A stretch of 64,000 nucleotides of DNA, from positions 186,001-250,000 of the forward strand of contig JBBDNK010000024.1 in assembly GCA_040877625.1 (NCBI GenBank), read 5' to 3'. Below the pieces are notes generated by a model. It searched no databases and was not told where the DNA came from. It saw only the letters and a list, made by a program, of their open reading frames with translations. Positions 34,746-43,696 of this stretch are shown piece by piece. Each line of letters begins with the position of its first letter. Within the stretch, counting starts at the first letter, position 1. This DNA is from Methylonatrum sp040877625. Lineage in GTDB: Bacteria; Pseudomonadota; Gammaproteobacteria; Nitrococcales; Aquisalimonadaceae. The position numbers and the translations under genes were made by a program.

Positions 34746-34795
34746 CCCGTGGGGCCAGCCGATAACGCGGATACTGGCGAGAACGCATAAACGTG

Positions 34796-34895
34796 TATAG
34801 ACTGGCCAGAGCAGTGTCAGGCCTGTAGGAATCCCGGCAGTATCTCCCCGCGTTGGTAGTCACTCCCGAGAACGAACTTCAGAAGACCTGCTGCA
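34796..34895 (+). promoter_or_regulatory. Promoter -10 and conserved leader of the first cold-shock gene
   Basis: TATAGA (34796-34801) could be the -10 box, giving a 5' leader of about 125 bases. Its distal part (34856-34895) contains AGTCACTCCCGAGA and CAGAAGAC, which recur at the same distance before the second cold-shock gene. A long conserved leader is the pattern of cspA-type mRNAs, in which it controls stability and translation in the cold. Confidence 0.55.
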
Positions 34896-34935
34896 AGATG
34901 AGCATCGCACGACATTTTTTCAGGAGAAGGCTCCA

Positions 34936-35145
34936 ATGCCAAAGATGACCGGTACCGTTAAGTGGTTTGACGAGAGCAAGGGCTTCGGCTTCATTTCCCC
35001 GGAAGACGGTGGCAAGGACGTTTTCGTCCATTTCTCGGCCATCCAGGGTGAGGGTTTCAAGAGCCTGGCCGAAGGCCAGCGCGTCGAGTTCGAAACCCAG
35101 ACCACCCCCAAGGGCCAGGCTGCGGCAAACGTGGTTCCCGTCTGA
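34936..35145 (+). CDS. Cold-shock protein, CspA family (copy 1)
   Basis: A 69-aa single cold-shock domain that binds single-stranded nucleic acid as an RNA chaperone. RNP1 is KGFGFI (15-20) and RNP2 is VFVHF (29-33). AGGAGAAGG precedes the ATG. It is about 85 percent identical by eye to the second copy about 500 bp downstream, and ends in its own terminator. Confidence 0.96.
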   Translation: MPKMTGTVKWFDESKGFGFISPEDGGKDVFVHFSAIQGEGFKSLAEGQRVEFETQTTPKGQAAANVVPV

Positions 35146-35173
35146 CCTGACGGACGCCGTTGCGTTCAACAAT

Positions 35174-35202
35174 AAAGCCCCGTTCCAGCATGGGGCTTTT
35201 TT
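35174..35202 (+). terminator. Rho-independent terminator after cold-shock copy 1
   Basis: AAAGCCCC and GGGGCTTT form an 8-bp stem around a 10-base loop, and the T-run continues to six. It starts 28 bases after the stop. Confidence 0.9.
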
Positions 35203-35295
35203 GTGATTGATGCCGGACAGACATCAATCCGACCATACCCATGGCCAGTCGAACAGGCCGGCGTGCAAAAAAGCTGGCATCGAGCGCCAAGGGAG

Positions 35296-35390
35296 TATAC
35301 TCTGCGAATGCAGTGTCCCTCTTGTGGTAGGTCAGGCAGTCTCCCGTTAAGGCAGTCACTCCCGAGATCGTTCTACAGAAGACATGCATC
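35296..35390 (+). promoter_or_regulatory. Promoter -10 and conserved leader of the second cold-shock gene
   Basis: TATACT (35296-35301) is a good -10 candidate, giving a leader of about 120 bases. The distal part (35351-35390) matches the leader of copy 1 at most positions (AGTCACTCCCGAGA, CAGAAGAC) and stands 38 bases before the ATG, against 40 in copy 1. Confidence 0.55.
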
Positions 35391-35428
35391 ACAACGTTTA
35401 ATTTGAATTATCAAAGGAGCAGACGCCC

Positions 35429-35638
35429 ATGGCGAAGATGACTGGTACCGTCAAGTGGTTTGACGACAGCAAGGGTTTTGGTTTCATTTCCCCGGAAGAT
35501 GGCAGCAAGGACGTTTTCGTCCACCATTCCGCCATCGAAGGTAGTGGTTTCAAGAGCCTGGCCGAAGGCCAGCGCGTCGAGTTCGAAACGCAGAGCACCC
35601 CCAAGGGTATGGCTGCCGCGAAAGTGACCCCTATCTAA
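35429..35638 (+). CDS. Cold-shock protein, CspA family (copy 2)
   Basis: A 69-aa cold-shock domain with RNP1 KGFGFI and RNP2 VFVHH, where copy 1 has VFVHF, so one aromatic of the binding face is replaced by His. It has its own leader and terminator and is a tandem duplicate of copy 1 together with its control region. Confidence 0.96.
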   Translation: MAKMTGTVKWFDDSKGFGFISPEDGSKDVFVHHSAIEGSGFKSLAEGQRVEFETQSTPKGMAAAKVTPI

Positions 35639-35667
35639 TCACTTACGGAAGAAATTCCGAAGGTTAG

Positions 35668-35698
35668 AAAAAAGCCCCGCTCAGGCGGGGCTTTTTTT
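35668..35698. terminator. Bidirectional terminator between cold-shock copy 2 and the TAXI-TRAP operon
   Basis: A run of A, the stem AAGCCCCGC and GCGGGGCTT with a TCAG loop, and then seven T make an intrinsic terminator that works in both directions. It ends the cold-shock gene and, on the other strand, the leftward TRAP operon that stops at 35706. Confidence 0.92.
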
Positions 35699-35705
35699 CG
35701 CATAG

Positions 35706-37733
35706 TCAGGCGCTGGCTGCGCCAGGCGCACCTTCTCTGGCCTGTCTTCGGCTCACCACCCAGTTGGCCATCAGCAGTACCGTGATAACCGCCATGCCGG
35801 CACCTTCCACAACCAGGCTCGGGTAAAACACCGCCGCGGTAGCCGGAATCAGGAGCAGACGCGGAATCACGCTCATGCGGGTAAACAGATAACCCTCCAG
35901 GGCAACCGCAAATGCGGCCAGGGCGCCGATGGCAATCACCGCGTTCCAAAGTACGACGGGAACCGAACCACCCAGAATGATCTCCGGATTGAACACCATG
36001 AACAGCGGTATCAGATACAGCCCTTTGGCAAACTTCCAGGCTTGAAGACTGGTCTCCAGTGGTTTGCTGCCCGCTATTGCAGCACCGGCGAATCCCGCCA
36101 GCGCAATAGGCGGTGTCACATTGGAGTCCTGTGAATACCAGAACACCACCAAATGCGCGATCAACAGCGGAATGCCGAATTCCGCTGTCAGGGCCGGCCC
36201 GACCAGCACGATCAGCACGATATAGCTCGCCGTTACCGGTAGCCCCATACCGAGGACCAGGCTTGCCAACAGCACCATAAGCAATGCCAGTACAATATTG
36301 CCGCCGGAAAATGCCAGCATCATTGCGGAAAACTTCAATCCAAGTCCGGTCAGACCGACTACCCCGACGATGATACCGGCTACGGCGCAGGCCATGCTCA
36401 CCGCCACCGCATTGCGCGCACCCAGTTCCAGGCCTTCTATCAACTTGATGAATCCTGCCCGCAAGGCGCCCAGAATACTCGCCGCATTCACCTTCTCTCC
36501 CTGCCTGGGTGAGACAAACAGGAACCAGACCGCATAACGCAACACAGCCACCAGCAAGATGGTGACGACAGCGTAGAAGCCTACCCGCATTGGCGACATA
36601 TTCATGACCAGGAGATAGACCAGGACCGCCAGCGGCAGCAGGAAATGCCAGCCATCGCGCATGACCTGCCGCATGGAAGGCAGCTCCGAGGCCGGCATGC
36701 CGTGCATACCCTGCTTCAGCGCGATGATGTGCACGAACAAATACACCGTGGCGAAATACATAATCGCCGGCAGAATGCTGACTTTCACGACGTCGACATA
36801 GGGAACACCGGTATATTCGGCGATCAGGAAAGCGCCCGCCCCCATCAACGGAGGCATGATCTGCCCGCCGGTGCTGGCAGCGGCCTCGATACCGCCGGCC
36901 TGATGCGGCCGATAGCCTAATTTCTTCATCAGCGGTATGGTGAAGGCCCCGGTGGTCACAACATTGGCGATGGCGCTGCCCGAAATGGATCCCATCCCGG
37001 CGGAGGCCAATACCGCGGCTTTGGCTGGACCTCCTCGCTGGCGGCCCGTGGCCGCATAGGCCATGTCGATGAAAAACCGCCCTGCGCCGGTGCTTTCCAG
37101 AAAGGCACCGAACAAAACAAAAATGAAGATGTAGCTGGCTGCCACACCCAGGGGCAGACCGAAAACCCCCTCCTGGCCGAGGTAGAGCTGCCCTATGACG
37201 CGGTCAAGGCTGTATCCCCGATGCGCCATGATGCCGGGCATCCAGTCCGCCAACCATGGCAACGTGCCGCGCGGCCCGGCGAGGGCGTAGATCACCGCCA
37301 GCAGACCGATAATGGTCATACCCAGACCCACCGCCCGGCGGCTGGCCTCAAGTACGGTGACAACGGCAACGCCGCCGACAATCATGTCCGTCTGGCTCCA
37401 GAAGCCAGCTCGGGCAATGATCTCGTCCAGAAAGAAGGAGAGATAGAAACCGGTCAGGAACGCGCCGCTGAAGAACACGACATCGATGATCCAGCCGATG
37501 ACACCGCGCCTGCGCTTCGGTCCGAATACCGGAAAGATCAGGAATGCCAGCATCATGATCAGGGCGAGATGAATACTGCGCTGATAGAATAGCCCCAGAG
37601 GCTGGATTCCCGCGGCGTAGAGCTGAAACAGCGATAACCCAACCGCCAGGATGGTTATCAGCCAGAGCATCGTGCGGGGTTGGATCGAATCCTCACCACC
37701 AGCGGCGGGAACCGGGTTTTCTGGCTTGTTCAT
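35706..37733 (-). CDS. TRAP transporter fused permease, TAXI type
   Basis: The 675-aa protein joins a DctQ-like N-terminal part (about 1-130) to a DctM-like permease with about sixteen to eighteen helices overall. Seen motifs are GSISGSAIANVVTTGAFTIP, GGQIMPPLMGAGAFLIAEY and SNVTPPIALAGFAGAAIAG. It lies 10 bp after the DUF1850 gene and pairs with the TAXI receptor. TAXI systems often import dicarboxylates or amino acids; the solute here is unknown. Confidence 0.93.
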   Translation of the reverse strand: MNKPENPVPAAGGEDSIQPRTMLWLITILAVGLSLFQLYAAGIQPLGLFYQRSIHLALIMMLAFLIFPVFGPKRRRGVIGWIIDVVFFSGAFLTGFYLSFFLDEIIARAGFWSQTDMIVGGVAVVTVLEASRRAVGLGMTIIGLLAVIYALAGPRGTLPWLADWMPGIMAHRGYSLDRVIGQLYLGQEGVFGLPLGVAASYIFIFVLFGAFLESTGAGRFFIDMAYAATGRQRGGPAKAAVLASAGMGSISGSAIANVVTTGAFTIPLMKKLGYRPHQAGGIEAAASTGGQIMPPLMGAGAFLIAEYTGVPYVDVVKVSILPAIMYFATVYLFVHIIALKQGMHGMPASELPSMRQVMRDGWHFLLPLAVLVYLLVMNMSPMRVGFYAVVTILLVAVLRYAVWFLFVSPRQGEKVNAASILGALRAGFIKLIEGLELGARNAVAVSMACAVAGIIVGVVGLTGLGLKFSAMMLAFSGGNIVLALLMVLLASLVLGMGLPVTASYIVLIVLVGPALTAEFGIPLLIAHLVVFWYSQDSNVTPPIALAGFAGAAIAGSKPLETSLQAWKFAKGLYLIPLFMVFNPEIILGGSVPVVLWNAVIAIGALAAFAVALEGYLFTRMSVIPRLLLIPATAAVFYPSLVVEGAGMAVITVLLMANWVVSRRQAREGAPGAASA

Positions 37734-37743
37734 GGGTTCCTCT

Positions 37744-38253
37744 TCACGGGCTCTCGCGGCCAGTTGTCAGGCGAATCGTCACTTGCTGGCCTGCGGCCAG
37801 CGCGCTCAGGCTGGCTTCCGAAGCCCCTCGCAGAATTCGATGATTGACTGCAGGGGATCCGACACGCAGTAGATACCGATTGCCGGGTACCGGCTCATTG
37901 ATCTGCTCGATCCAGTAACCCCCGGACCCATCGGATCGCTGGATACCACGCCCGGCCACATGCCCCAGGCCGGCCGCGAAGTCCGGCTGGTGACTGCGCT
38001 CCAGCACCATTCGGCCATCGTCGTATTGATAACAGTCAAGGACCCGTATACCGGTGACGGAATGATTCCAGGCCAGGCACCAGCGTCCGCCGGGCTGTAC
38101 GCTGAACGCCATGAGTACGTCTTCCGATGCGCTCAGCACTTCCACCATTGCGGTTTCCGCGGACGAGGCCGGCTGGGCTGGCGCGATGCCTGCCAGTAAC
38201 AGGAGCAGGGCGGGCAGACAGGCCCGCCCTTGCGTCAGACACACGCGAAACAT
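37744..38253 (-). CDS. DUF1850-domain secreted protein of a TAXI-TRAP operon
   Basis: The 169-aa product has a signal peptide (about 1-27) and the DUF1850 motif WCLAWNHSVTGIRVLDCYQ. Genes of this family are regularly found between TAXI receptors and fused permeases, as here (18 bp after the receptor, 10 bp before the permease), but their function is unknown. Two cysteines flank the WNHSVTG motif and might form a disulfide. Confidence 0.85.
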   Translation of the reverse strand: MFRVCLTQGRACLPALLLLLAGIAPAQPASSAETAMVEVLSASEDVLMAFSVQPGGRWCLAWNHSVTGIRVLDCYQYDDGRMVLERSHQPDFAAGLGHVAGRGIQRSDGSGGYWIEQINEPVPGNRYLLRVGSPAVNHRILRGASEASLSALAAGQQVTIRLTTGRESP

Positions 38254-38271
38254 GAAGTTTTCGCGCCGGGA

Positions 38272-39234
38272 TCAGGGCCGAAGGTTGCCGGGAACGTCCG
38301 CGCCCACTTCCTCGTAATACCGGATGGCGCCCGGATGCAGTGACACCGGAGTTGAAGTGAGACTGAATTCCACCGTGGTGTCGTTGGCCGCCGGATGAAT
38401 GGCGATCAGTTCATCGGTGTGCTCGAACAGGACCTTGGTGATCTGATAGGCCAGATCGTCGTCCATATCGGCGTTCACCACCAGCACATTGGGAATACTG
38501 ATGGTCTGAACAGCGGAGTCAACGCCTTCATACAGTCCGGCACGGAGGCTATAGGGCGCGAAGACCGGTTCCGCTTCCCGTGCGTTGGCAATTTCCTGAT
38601 CGCTAAACCCGATCAAGCGGATGTCCCGGGTAGCGGCGAGGTTGAGGATAGAACTGGTCGGCGGTCCAACGCTCCAGAAACCCGCATCAATGTCGCCATC
38701 ACGAAGACCATCGGCGGTTTCATTGAAATTGAGCCGCTGCGGGCTGAAATCGTCGTAGCTGATGCCATTGGCCTCCAGCAGCGCCTTTGCATTCAGCTCG
38801 GTGCCGCTGCCAGGCGCCCCGACGGATACACGCTTGCCCTTGAGATCCTGGATCGAGCTAATACCGGAATCAGCGAGCGTTACCAACTGCACGGCGTTGG
38901 GGTAGATGGACCCAAGCGCCCGGGTCTTGGCGACCTGTCGGCCATCGAACGCTCCGGTACCGGTGGCCGCCTGATAGGCGGTATCCGCAAGCACCAGGGC
39001 CAGATCCGAATCTCCACGGTGAATCAGACCCATGTTTTCGACCGATGCGCCGGTGACTTCGGCAACGGCGGAATAATCATCCACGTATTTGTTGATGAGT
39101 TCGGCCAGCCCACCACCATAGGGGTAGTACACGCCACCGGTACCGCCAGTGGCGATGGACAGGCGCTCCTGTGCAAAGCTGGCGGGCGCCACGGCAATAG
39201 CCATTGCAATCAGGGTGCATTTGAATAAGCGCAT
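38272..39234 (-). CDS. TAXI-family TRAP transporter solute-binding protein
   Basis: The 320-aa receptor starts with a signal peptide cleaved near SFAQ (about residue 21), then LSIATGGTGGVYYPYGGGLAELI, the TAXI phosphate-like binding loop, and the KGKRVSVGAPGSGTE segment. It is the first gene of the leftward operon with DUF1850 and the fused permease. Confidence 0.94.
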   Translation of the reverse strand: MRLFKCTLIAMAIAVAPASFAQERLSIATGGTGGVYYPYGGGLAELINKYVDDYSAVAEVTGASVENMGLIHRGDSDLALVLADTAYQAATGTGAFDGRQVAKTRALGSIYPNAVQLVTLADSGISSIQDLKGKRVSVGAPGSGTELNAKALLEANGISYDDFSPQRLNFNETADGLRDGDIDAGFWSVGPPTSSILNLAATRDIRLIGFSDQEIANAREAEPVFAPYSLRAGLYEGVDSAVQTISIPNVLVVNADMDDDLAYQITKVLFEHTDELIAIHPAANDTTVEFSLTSTPVSLHPGAIRYYEEVGADVPGNLRP

Positions 39235-39450
39235 TGTGGTTCTCCTCCAGGGGTCAATTCGACCTTTATTTTCGGGTATCCGAATCGTTATCCAGATTTG
39301 ACGGGGTGCTGTGACGCATCCCTGCCCCGGTCGATCTGCATTGTCCGGTCAGCATTTGTCCTGTGGTTATACCACGTCAGTTACAGAGGCTAGCACGTTG
39401 TGCCACGCACTGGGACACCGGTAAAAAGCGCGAGTCGACGGCCACCCGGA

Positions 39451-40011
39451 TCAACGCCCCCACGCTGCCGGCTTCATGAGCTCTTCAGCGCGTATGAGCA
39501 CATCCACGGCAGGATAATCAGTCTCTTCAGACGATGTCCCCAACCACAGGTTGTAATTGCCCGGAACGGCTTCGGAAACGGTAAGGGTGGTGTCACGTGT
39601 GCCGCCGTAGGCCGCGCAAACCCACTTTTCTTCAGCGGTATACAGCACCAGGACCACGGGCGAGGCGGAACGTGCGGTAACGGTAACGGTCTGGTTCTCG
39701 CTGGTACGTATATTCAGATCCAGATCCGGCTGCTCGCCCTCAACATAGCCGGCACAATCTGCTCCAGCGGCCCTGGGCATGCGCATCGTACCGCCGGCAC
39801 GCAGGGGCACCATGGCTATCCAGCGGTCGGGATAATCATGCACGTTCAATGTTCCGTAAAGCGGTTCAGCCTGCCAGTCCGGGAAGTTCGTCTCGTTCGC
39901 GGTCAGTGCCACGGGCAGCAGCATCAATATCAGCACACCGGCGCAGCATGTGGACCGCCCCATGATGAGAGGCAAGCCGCAAATTCGGCCACCCAGGAAG
40001 AAACGAGCCAT
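39451..40011 (-). CDS. Hypothetical secreted protein
   Basis: I do not recognise the family. The 186-aa product has a signal peptide ending near LPVALTA; two starts are possible, the ATG at 40011 (GGAG 10 bases upstream) or the ATG at 39963, which gives a more ordinary signal peptide. The mature part is beta-rich with two cysteines (in GADCAGY and KWVCAAY) and resembles periplasmic beta-sandwich proteins. It stands alone between the TAXI operon and the divergent TauE gene. Confidence 0.7.
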   Translation of the reverse strand: MARFFLGGRICGLPLIMGRSTCCAGVLILMLLPVALTANETNFPDWQAEPLYGTLNVHDYPDRWIAMVPLRAGGTMRMPRAAGADCAGYVEGEQPDLDLNIRTSENQTVTVTARSASPVVLVLYTAEEKWVCAAYGGTRDTTLTVSEAVPGNYNLWLGTSSEETDYPAVDVLIRAEELMKPAAWGR

Positions 40012-40194
40012 TTGCCATCCACTCCATCAGCAGTCCGGACTTGTCCGATTTCGTCTTTTCCGGCGAGCATACCCCAGGCGTCGCCGGCACCACAGCCCTG
40101 TCTGCTCTAGATAACGCTGAGACCGTTATGGAGATCACCCCGATTTACGCGTAATGTCACGCGCTTATGGCGCAGGAGTGACGAGTCGATCGCA

Positions 40195-40956
40195 GTGGAA
40201 ATCACGGCCGAACTACTGATTTTCGTGTTTCTGGTCGGCATCTTCGCCGGTTGGGTGGATTCCATTGCCGGCGGAGGAGGTCTCATTTCACTGCCCGCTC
40301 TGCTGTTCGTCGGACTCAATCCGCTGGCCGCGCTGGCCACCAACAAGCTTCAGAGCAGCTTCGGGGCCTTCATTGCCGCAGTAAACTATACCCGCCTCGG
40401 CTGGGTTGATCTGCAGGCGATTCGCTGGCTGGTGCTGGTTGCCTTCATTGCCTCCGCCGCCGGTACGATGCTGGTGCAACACGTCGACCTTTCGCTGCTG
40501 GAGCGTTTATTGCCGGTGCTGCTTGGCTTGCTGGCAGCCTGGTTCGCGCTGTCGCCGCGGGTCGGGGATCTCGAGCGAACGCCGCGCCTGGGAGGCATCG
40601 CTTATGGTGCCACCGCAGTGCCCGCCATCGGCTTCTACGACGGCTTCTTCGGCCCCGGCACCGGCTCCTTTTTCACCGCCTCCGCCATCAGCCTGCTGGG
40701 CGCCAGCGCAAGGCGCGCCGTGGGCCTTACCAAGGTGCTCAACTTCACCACGAATTTCAGCTCCCTGATTCTCTTCGTTATCGGTGGTCAGGTAATCTGG
40801 AGCTTTGGACTGGCCATGGTGCTTGGCCAGGTAATTGGTGCCTGGTTCGGATCCAGCATGGCCATCCGCAATGGCGTGGCGATTATCCGCCCCATCGTGG
40901 TGGTGGTCTGCCTCGCGGTGATGATCCGGATGCTGTATCAGCAATATCTGCTGTAA
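40195..40956 (+). CDS. TSUP/TauE-SafE family membrane permease
   Basis: The 253-aa protein has about eight transmembrane helices in two related halves, with the TSUP motifs GWVDSIAGGGGLISLPALLFVGL-type (residues 19-41) and GFYDGFFGPGTGSF in the second half. The family exports sulfite, sulfoacetate or related organosulfur anions. The GTG start directly precedes the first helix. No sulfur-metabolism genes are adjacent. Confidence 0.9.
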   Translation: MEITAELLIFVFLVGIFAGWVDSIAGGGGLISLPALLFVGLNPLAALATNKLQSSFGAFIAAVNYTRLGWVDLQAIRWLVLVAFIASAAGTMLVQHVDLSLLERLLPVLLGLLAAWFALSPRVGDLERTPRLGGIAYGATAVPAIGFYDGFFGPGTGSFFTASAISLLGASARRAVGLTKVLNFTTNFSSLILFVIGGQVIWSFGLAMVLGQVIGAWFGSSMAIRNGVAIIRPIVVVVCLAVMIRMLYQQYLL

Positions 40957-40986
40957 GTAGGGGGCCGGGTATGGCCGGGCCCTGCC

Positions 40987-43314
40987 CTATCCGCCGACTT
41001 TCACGTTCGGCAGCAACCGGGAACGGCAAAAACGTATGAACTCATCCGCGGGCAATGGACGGGACAACAGGAAACCCTGATAGACGTAACAGTGGTGATT
41101 ATGCAGGAAATCGAGCTGCTCCTGGGTCTCCACGCCTTCAGCAATAACCGCCAGAGACAGATTGGACGCCATGGATATGATGGTTTGAACGATGGCGGCA
41201 TCGTTGGCATCGGTGGTGATGTCACGGACAAATGAGCGGTCGATCTTGAGTGCGTCCAGGGGTAGTTCCTTGAGATAAGCAAGCGAGGAGTACCCCGTGC
41301 CAAAATCATCGACCGAGAAATGCAGGCCCATTGTCTTCAGCGCGTGCATCTTGGATTTGGCGTCGGTCAGGTTATCCACCACCGCGCTCTCGGTAATTTC
41401 CAGACCGATGTGTGTGGGATCGGCGCCTGTTTCATCCAATAGGCGGCGCACAAGATCAACGAAATCGGGCTGCCGGAACTGCTGACCACTGAGGTTTATG
41501 TATAACCAGCCGATGCTGTCGGCGTAGCCGGCGTCCGACCAGTAACGCAGTTGCCGGAAAGACTCCCGCAACACCCATTCCCCCAGCGCAAGAATCAGTC
41601 CCGTCTCCTCGGCCAGAGGGACGAATTCGTCCGGCTTGACCAGGCCTCTCTCCGGATGCTGCCAGCGCACCAGCGCCTCGGCGCCAAGTAGCTCGCGATT
41701 GACGTCCCACTGGGGTTGGTAGAAAACCCGCAATTCCCCGTTCTCCAGCGCCGTGCGGAGCTCCTTGCCAAGGTTAAGCCGTGCCTCCACGGCCGTTTGC
41801 ATGGCAGGCTGAAAGAAACAGACTTGATTCCGCCCTTCTCTTTTGGCGGTGTACATGGCCGTGTCGGCATAGCGCAGCAGCTCGAGCGCATCGCTGGCAC
41901 TGTCCGGGAACATCGCCAGACCGATACTGCATGTCACCGTGTACTCCTGAAAGGCCAGGTTGAACGGCTGTGCCACGGCCACACGGAGTCGCTCGGCAAC
42001 CAACAACGCTTCCGGCGCTGCGAGTTGCTGCTCGGGCTGCAGATTGGGGAGCAGGACAACAAACTCATCACCACCCAGGCGCGCCACGGTATCCTCGACT
42101 CGCAACACCGGCTGCAGCCGCTGCGCCACTTGCGCCAGCAGTAAATCGCCACTGGTATGCCCAAGCCCGTCATTGAGAGTCTTGAAGTGGTCCAGATCGA
42201 TGTACAGAATTGCACCGCAATAGCCCAGGCGCTTCGCGCTGACCATCGCCTGTTCGAGACGGTCAAGAAACAGCTGCCGATTGGGAAGGCCGGTCAGAGA
42301 ATCGTAAAAAGCCAGATGCTCCGCGCGCTGTTCAGCGAACTTGCGCAGAATCCCCAGACTGAGCCCCTCCCCGACACGCCTGAGAAAATGCGATTCATGG
42401 GCAGCAGGGACATGATCCGGCGGCATGTACAGCACCAGCACACCAAGCAGTCTGGTGCCTTCGAAAAACGGCACCCTGAATAGACTGTACGGCGACACTT
42501 CAATGGGACCCTCCGCGGACGCGACGATTTCCTCCGGAGTCACATGGACGGCATCAGGGATGGGCAGAAGCCCATCGGCCAAGGGCCATTGATCGGCCGT
42601 GGGCAAGCAACCATCGAAATACGGGGGCGAGACATTGACGGCGGCATTCAGGAAAAGCTCGTGACCATCGGACGTCTCTTCGCCGAGAAAGATCGCGCCC
42701 TTGGGCAGCAGCCCCATCCAGGGCGTGGAGTTCAGCAGACAGTGCAACGCACCCGTCAGGTACGCAGTCAGCGACCACGGTTCCAGGGACAGCCGGGCCA
42801 GTTCTCCGAGCGCGCGTTCCTCCGCCGCCGTGCGTTCGATGGTTGCCTGCTGAAGCTCCAGTTCGGCGGTACGCTGCGCCACATCCAGCTCCAGGCGGGT
42901 ATGATATTCCTGGCGTTCCTGCAACATCCGGCTGCGTTCGAGGGCACGCGTCACCGAGTGAAGCAGAATGTCGAAATCCAGCACGGGTTTGAGAACAAAA
43001 TCCCAGGCACCCAGTCGAAGCGCCCGCACGGCATCGCGGATGTCTCCGGTGCCGGACAGCACGACCACCGGTAGGTCGGGGCGTCGCTTGCGTACTGTCT
43101 CCAGCACCTCGAAGCCGTCGGGCGAGCGCATACGCAGATCAACCAGTAGCAGTTGCGGGGCCTGCTCTTCGAACAGGCGAAGTCCGGTTATGCCGTCCGC
43201 CGCATCCATGACCGCAAACTCGTGGTCTTCAAGAAAGGCCCGGATACTGGTACGAACCGCCGGATCGTCCTCAATGGTCAGCACCCTGGTTTGCCGTGCT
43301 TTCGTCGCATTCAC
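40987..43314 (-). CDS. REC-GAF-like-GGDEF-EAL cyclic-di-GMP signalling protein
   Basis: The chosen GTG gives 775 aa; it overlaps the receiver gene's stop (GTGA) and has GGGGGAGG five bases upstream. Domains in order are a receiver (1-120, phospho-acceptor Asp59, Lys109), a coiled coil (125-170), a GAF-like region (about 180-325), a diguanylate cyclase domain with intact GGDEF (414-418), and a phosphodiesterase domain with intact EAL (546-548) and DDFGTGYSS. Both catalytic signatures are complete, so the net activity cannot be predicted. It is the output of the kinase-receiver pair encoded upstream. Confidence 0.94.
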   Translation of the reverse strand: MNATKARQTRVLTIEDDPAVRTSIRAFLEDHEFAVMDAADGITGLRLFEEQAPQLLLVDLRMRSPDGFEVLETVRKRRPDLPVVVLSGTGDIRDAVRALRLGAWDFVLKPVLDFDILLHSVTRALERSRMLQERQEYHTRLELDVAQRTAELELQQATIERTAAEERALGELARLSLEPWSLTAYLTGALHCLLNSTPWMGLLPKGAIFLGEETSDGHELFLNAAVNVSPPYFDGCLPTADQWPLADGLLPIPDAVHVTPEEIVASAEGPIEVSPYSLFRVPFFEGTRLLGVLVLYMPPDHVPAAHESHFLRRVGEGLSLGILRKFAEQRAEHLAFYDSLTGLPNRQLFLDRLEQAMVSAKRLGYCGAILYIDLDHFKTLNDGLGHTSGDLLLAQVAQRLQPVLRVEDTVARLGGDEFVVLLPNLQPEQQLAAPEALLVAERLRVAVAQPFNLAFQEYTVTCSIGLAMFPDSASDALELLRYADTAMYTAKREGRNQVCFFQPAMQTAVEARLNLGKELRTALENGELRVFYQPQWDVNRELLGAEALVRWQHPERGLVKPDEFVPLAEETGLILALGEWVLRESFRQLRYWSDAGYADSIGWLYINLSGQQFRQPDFVDLVRRLLDETGADPTHIGLEITESAVVDNLTDAKSKMHALKTMGLHFSVDDFGTGYSSLAYLKELPLDALKIDRSFVRDITTDANDAAIVQTIISMASNLSLAVIAEGVETQEQLDFLHNHHCYVYQGFLLSRPLPADEFIRFCRSRLLPNVKVGG

Positions 43315-43694
43315 GTGCGCCTCCCCCTCAAAGCCAGAATGCCGTCCACCAGACACTCCAGATCGGCCAGCGGCTTGCAATAGACATGGTCTGACGTCAC
43401 ACCGCACTCCGAGAGTTCCGGCGAAGGCTGATAACCGGCCATGCCGGTATGAATCAGAAAACGCAACGTAGGCTGACGCCGGATAAGTTCCATTACCAAA
43501 CGTTCACCACCGATGTCGGGAAGCCGCATATCGACGACGGCCACGTCAAACCGGCGGTTACCGGACAGCTGCAATGCCTGTTCTCCGTTCTCCGCCCCGT
43601 CAACCGCCATGCCCGTATCGGCGAGAAATCCAATCAGACTCTCTCTCACCGACAATTCATCGTCGACCACGAGCACATTCAAGACCGCATCCAT
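43311..43694 (-). CDS. Single-domain response regulator receiver
   Basis: This 127-aa protein is a stand-alone receiver with the acidic pair at 11-12, phospho-acceptor Asp55 in VVDMRLPD, the Thr of HTGMAG and the Lys of YCKPL. With no output domain it probably shuttles or buffers phosphate between the kinase and the REC-GGDEF-EAL protein. It starts two bases after the kinase stop and overlaps the next start. Confidence 0.94.
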   Translation of the reverse strand: MDAVLNVLVVDDELSVRESLIGFLADTGMAVDGAENGEQALQLSGNRRFDVAVVDMRLPDIGGERLVMELIRRQPTLRFLIHTGMAGYQPSPELSECGVTSDHVYCKPLADLECLVDGILALRGRRT

Positions 43695-43696
43695 TG

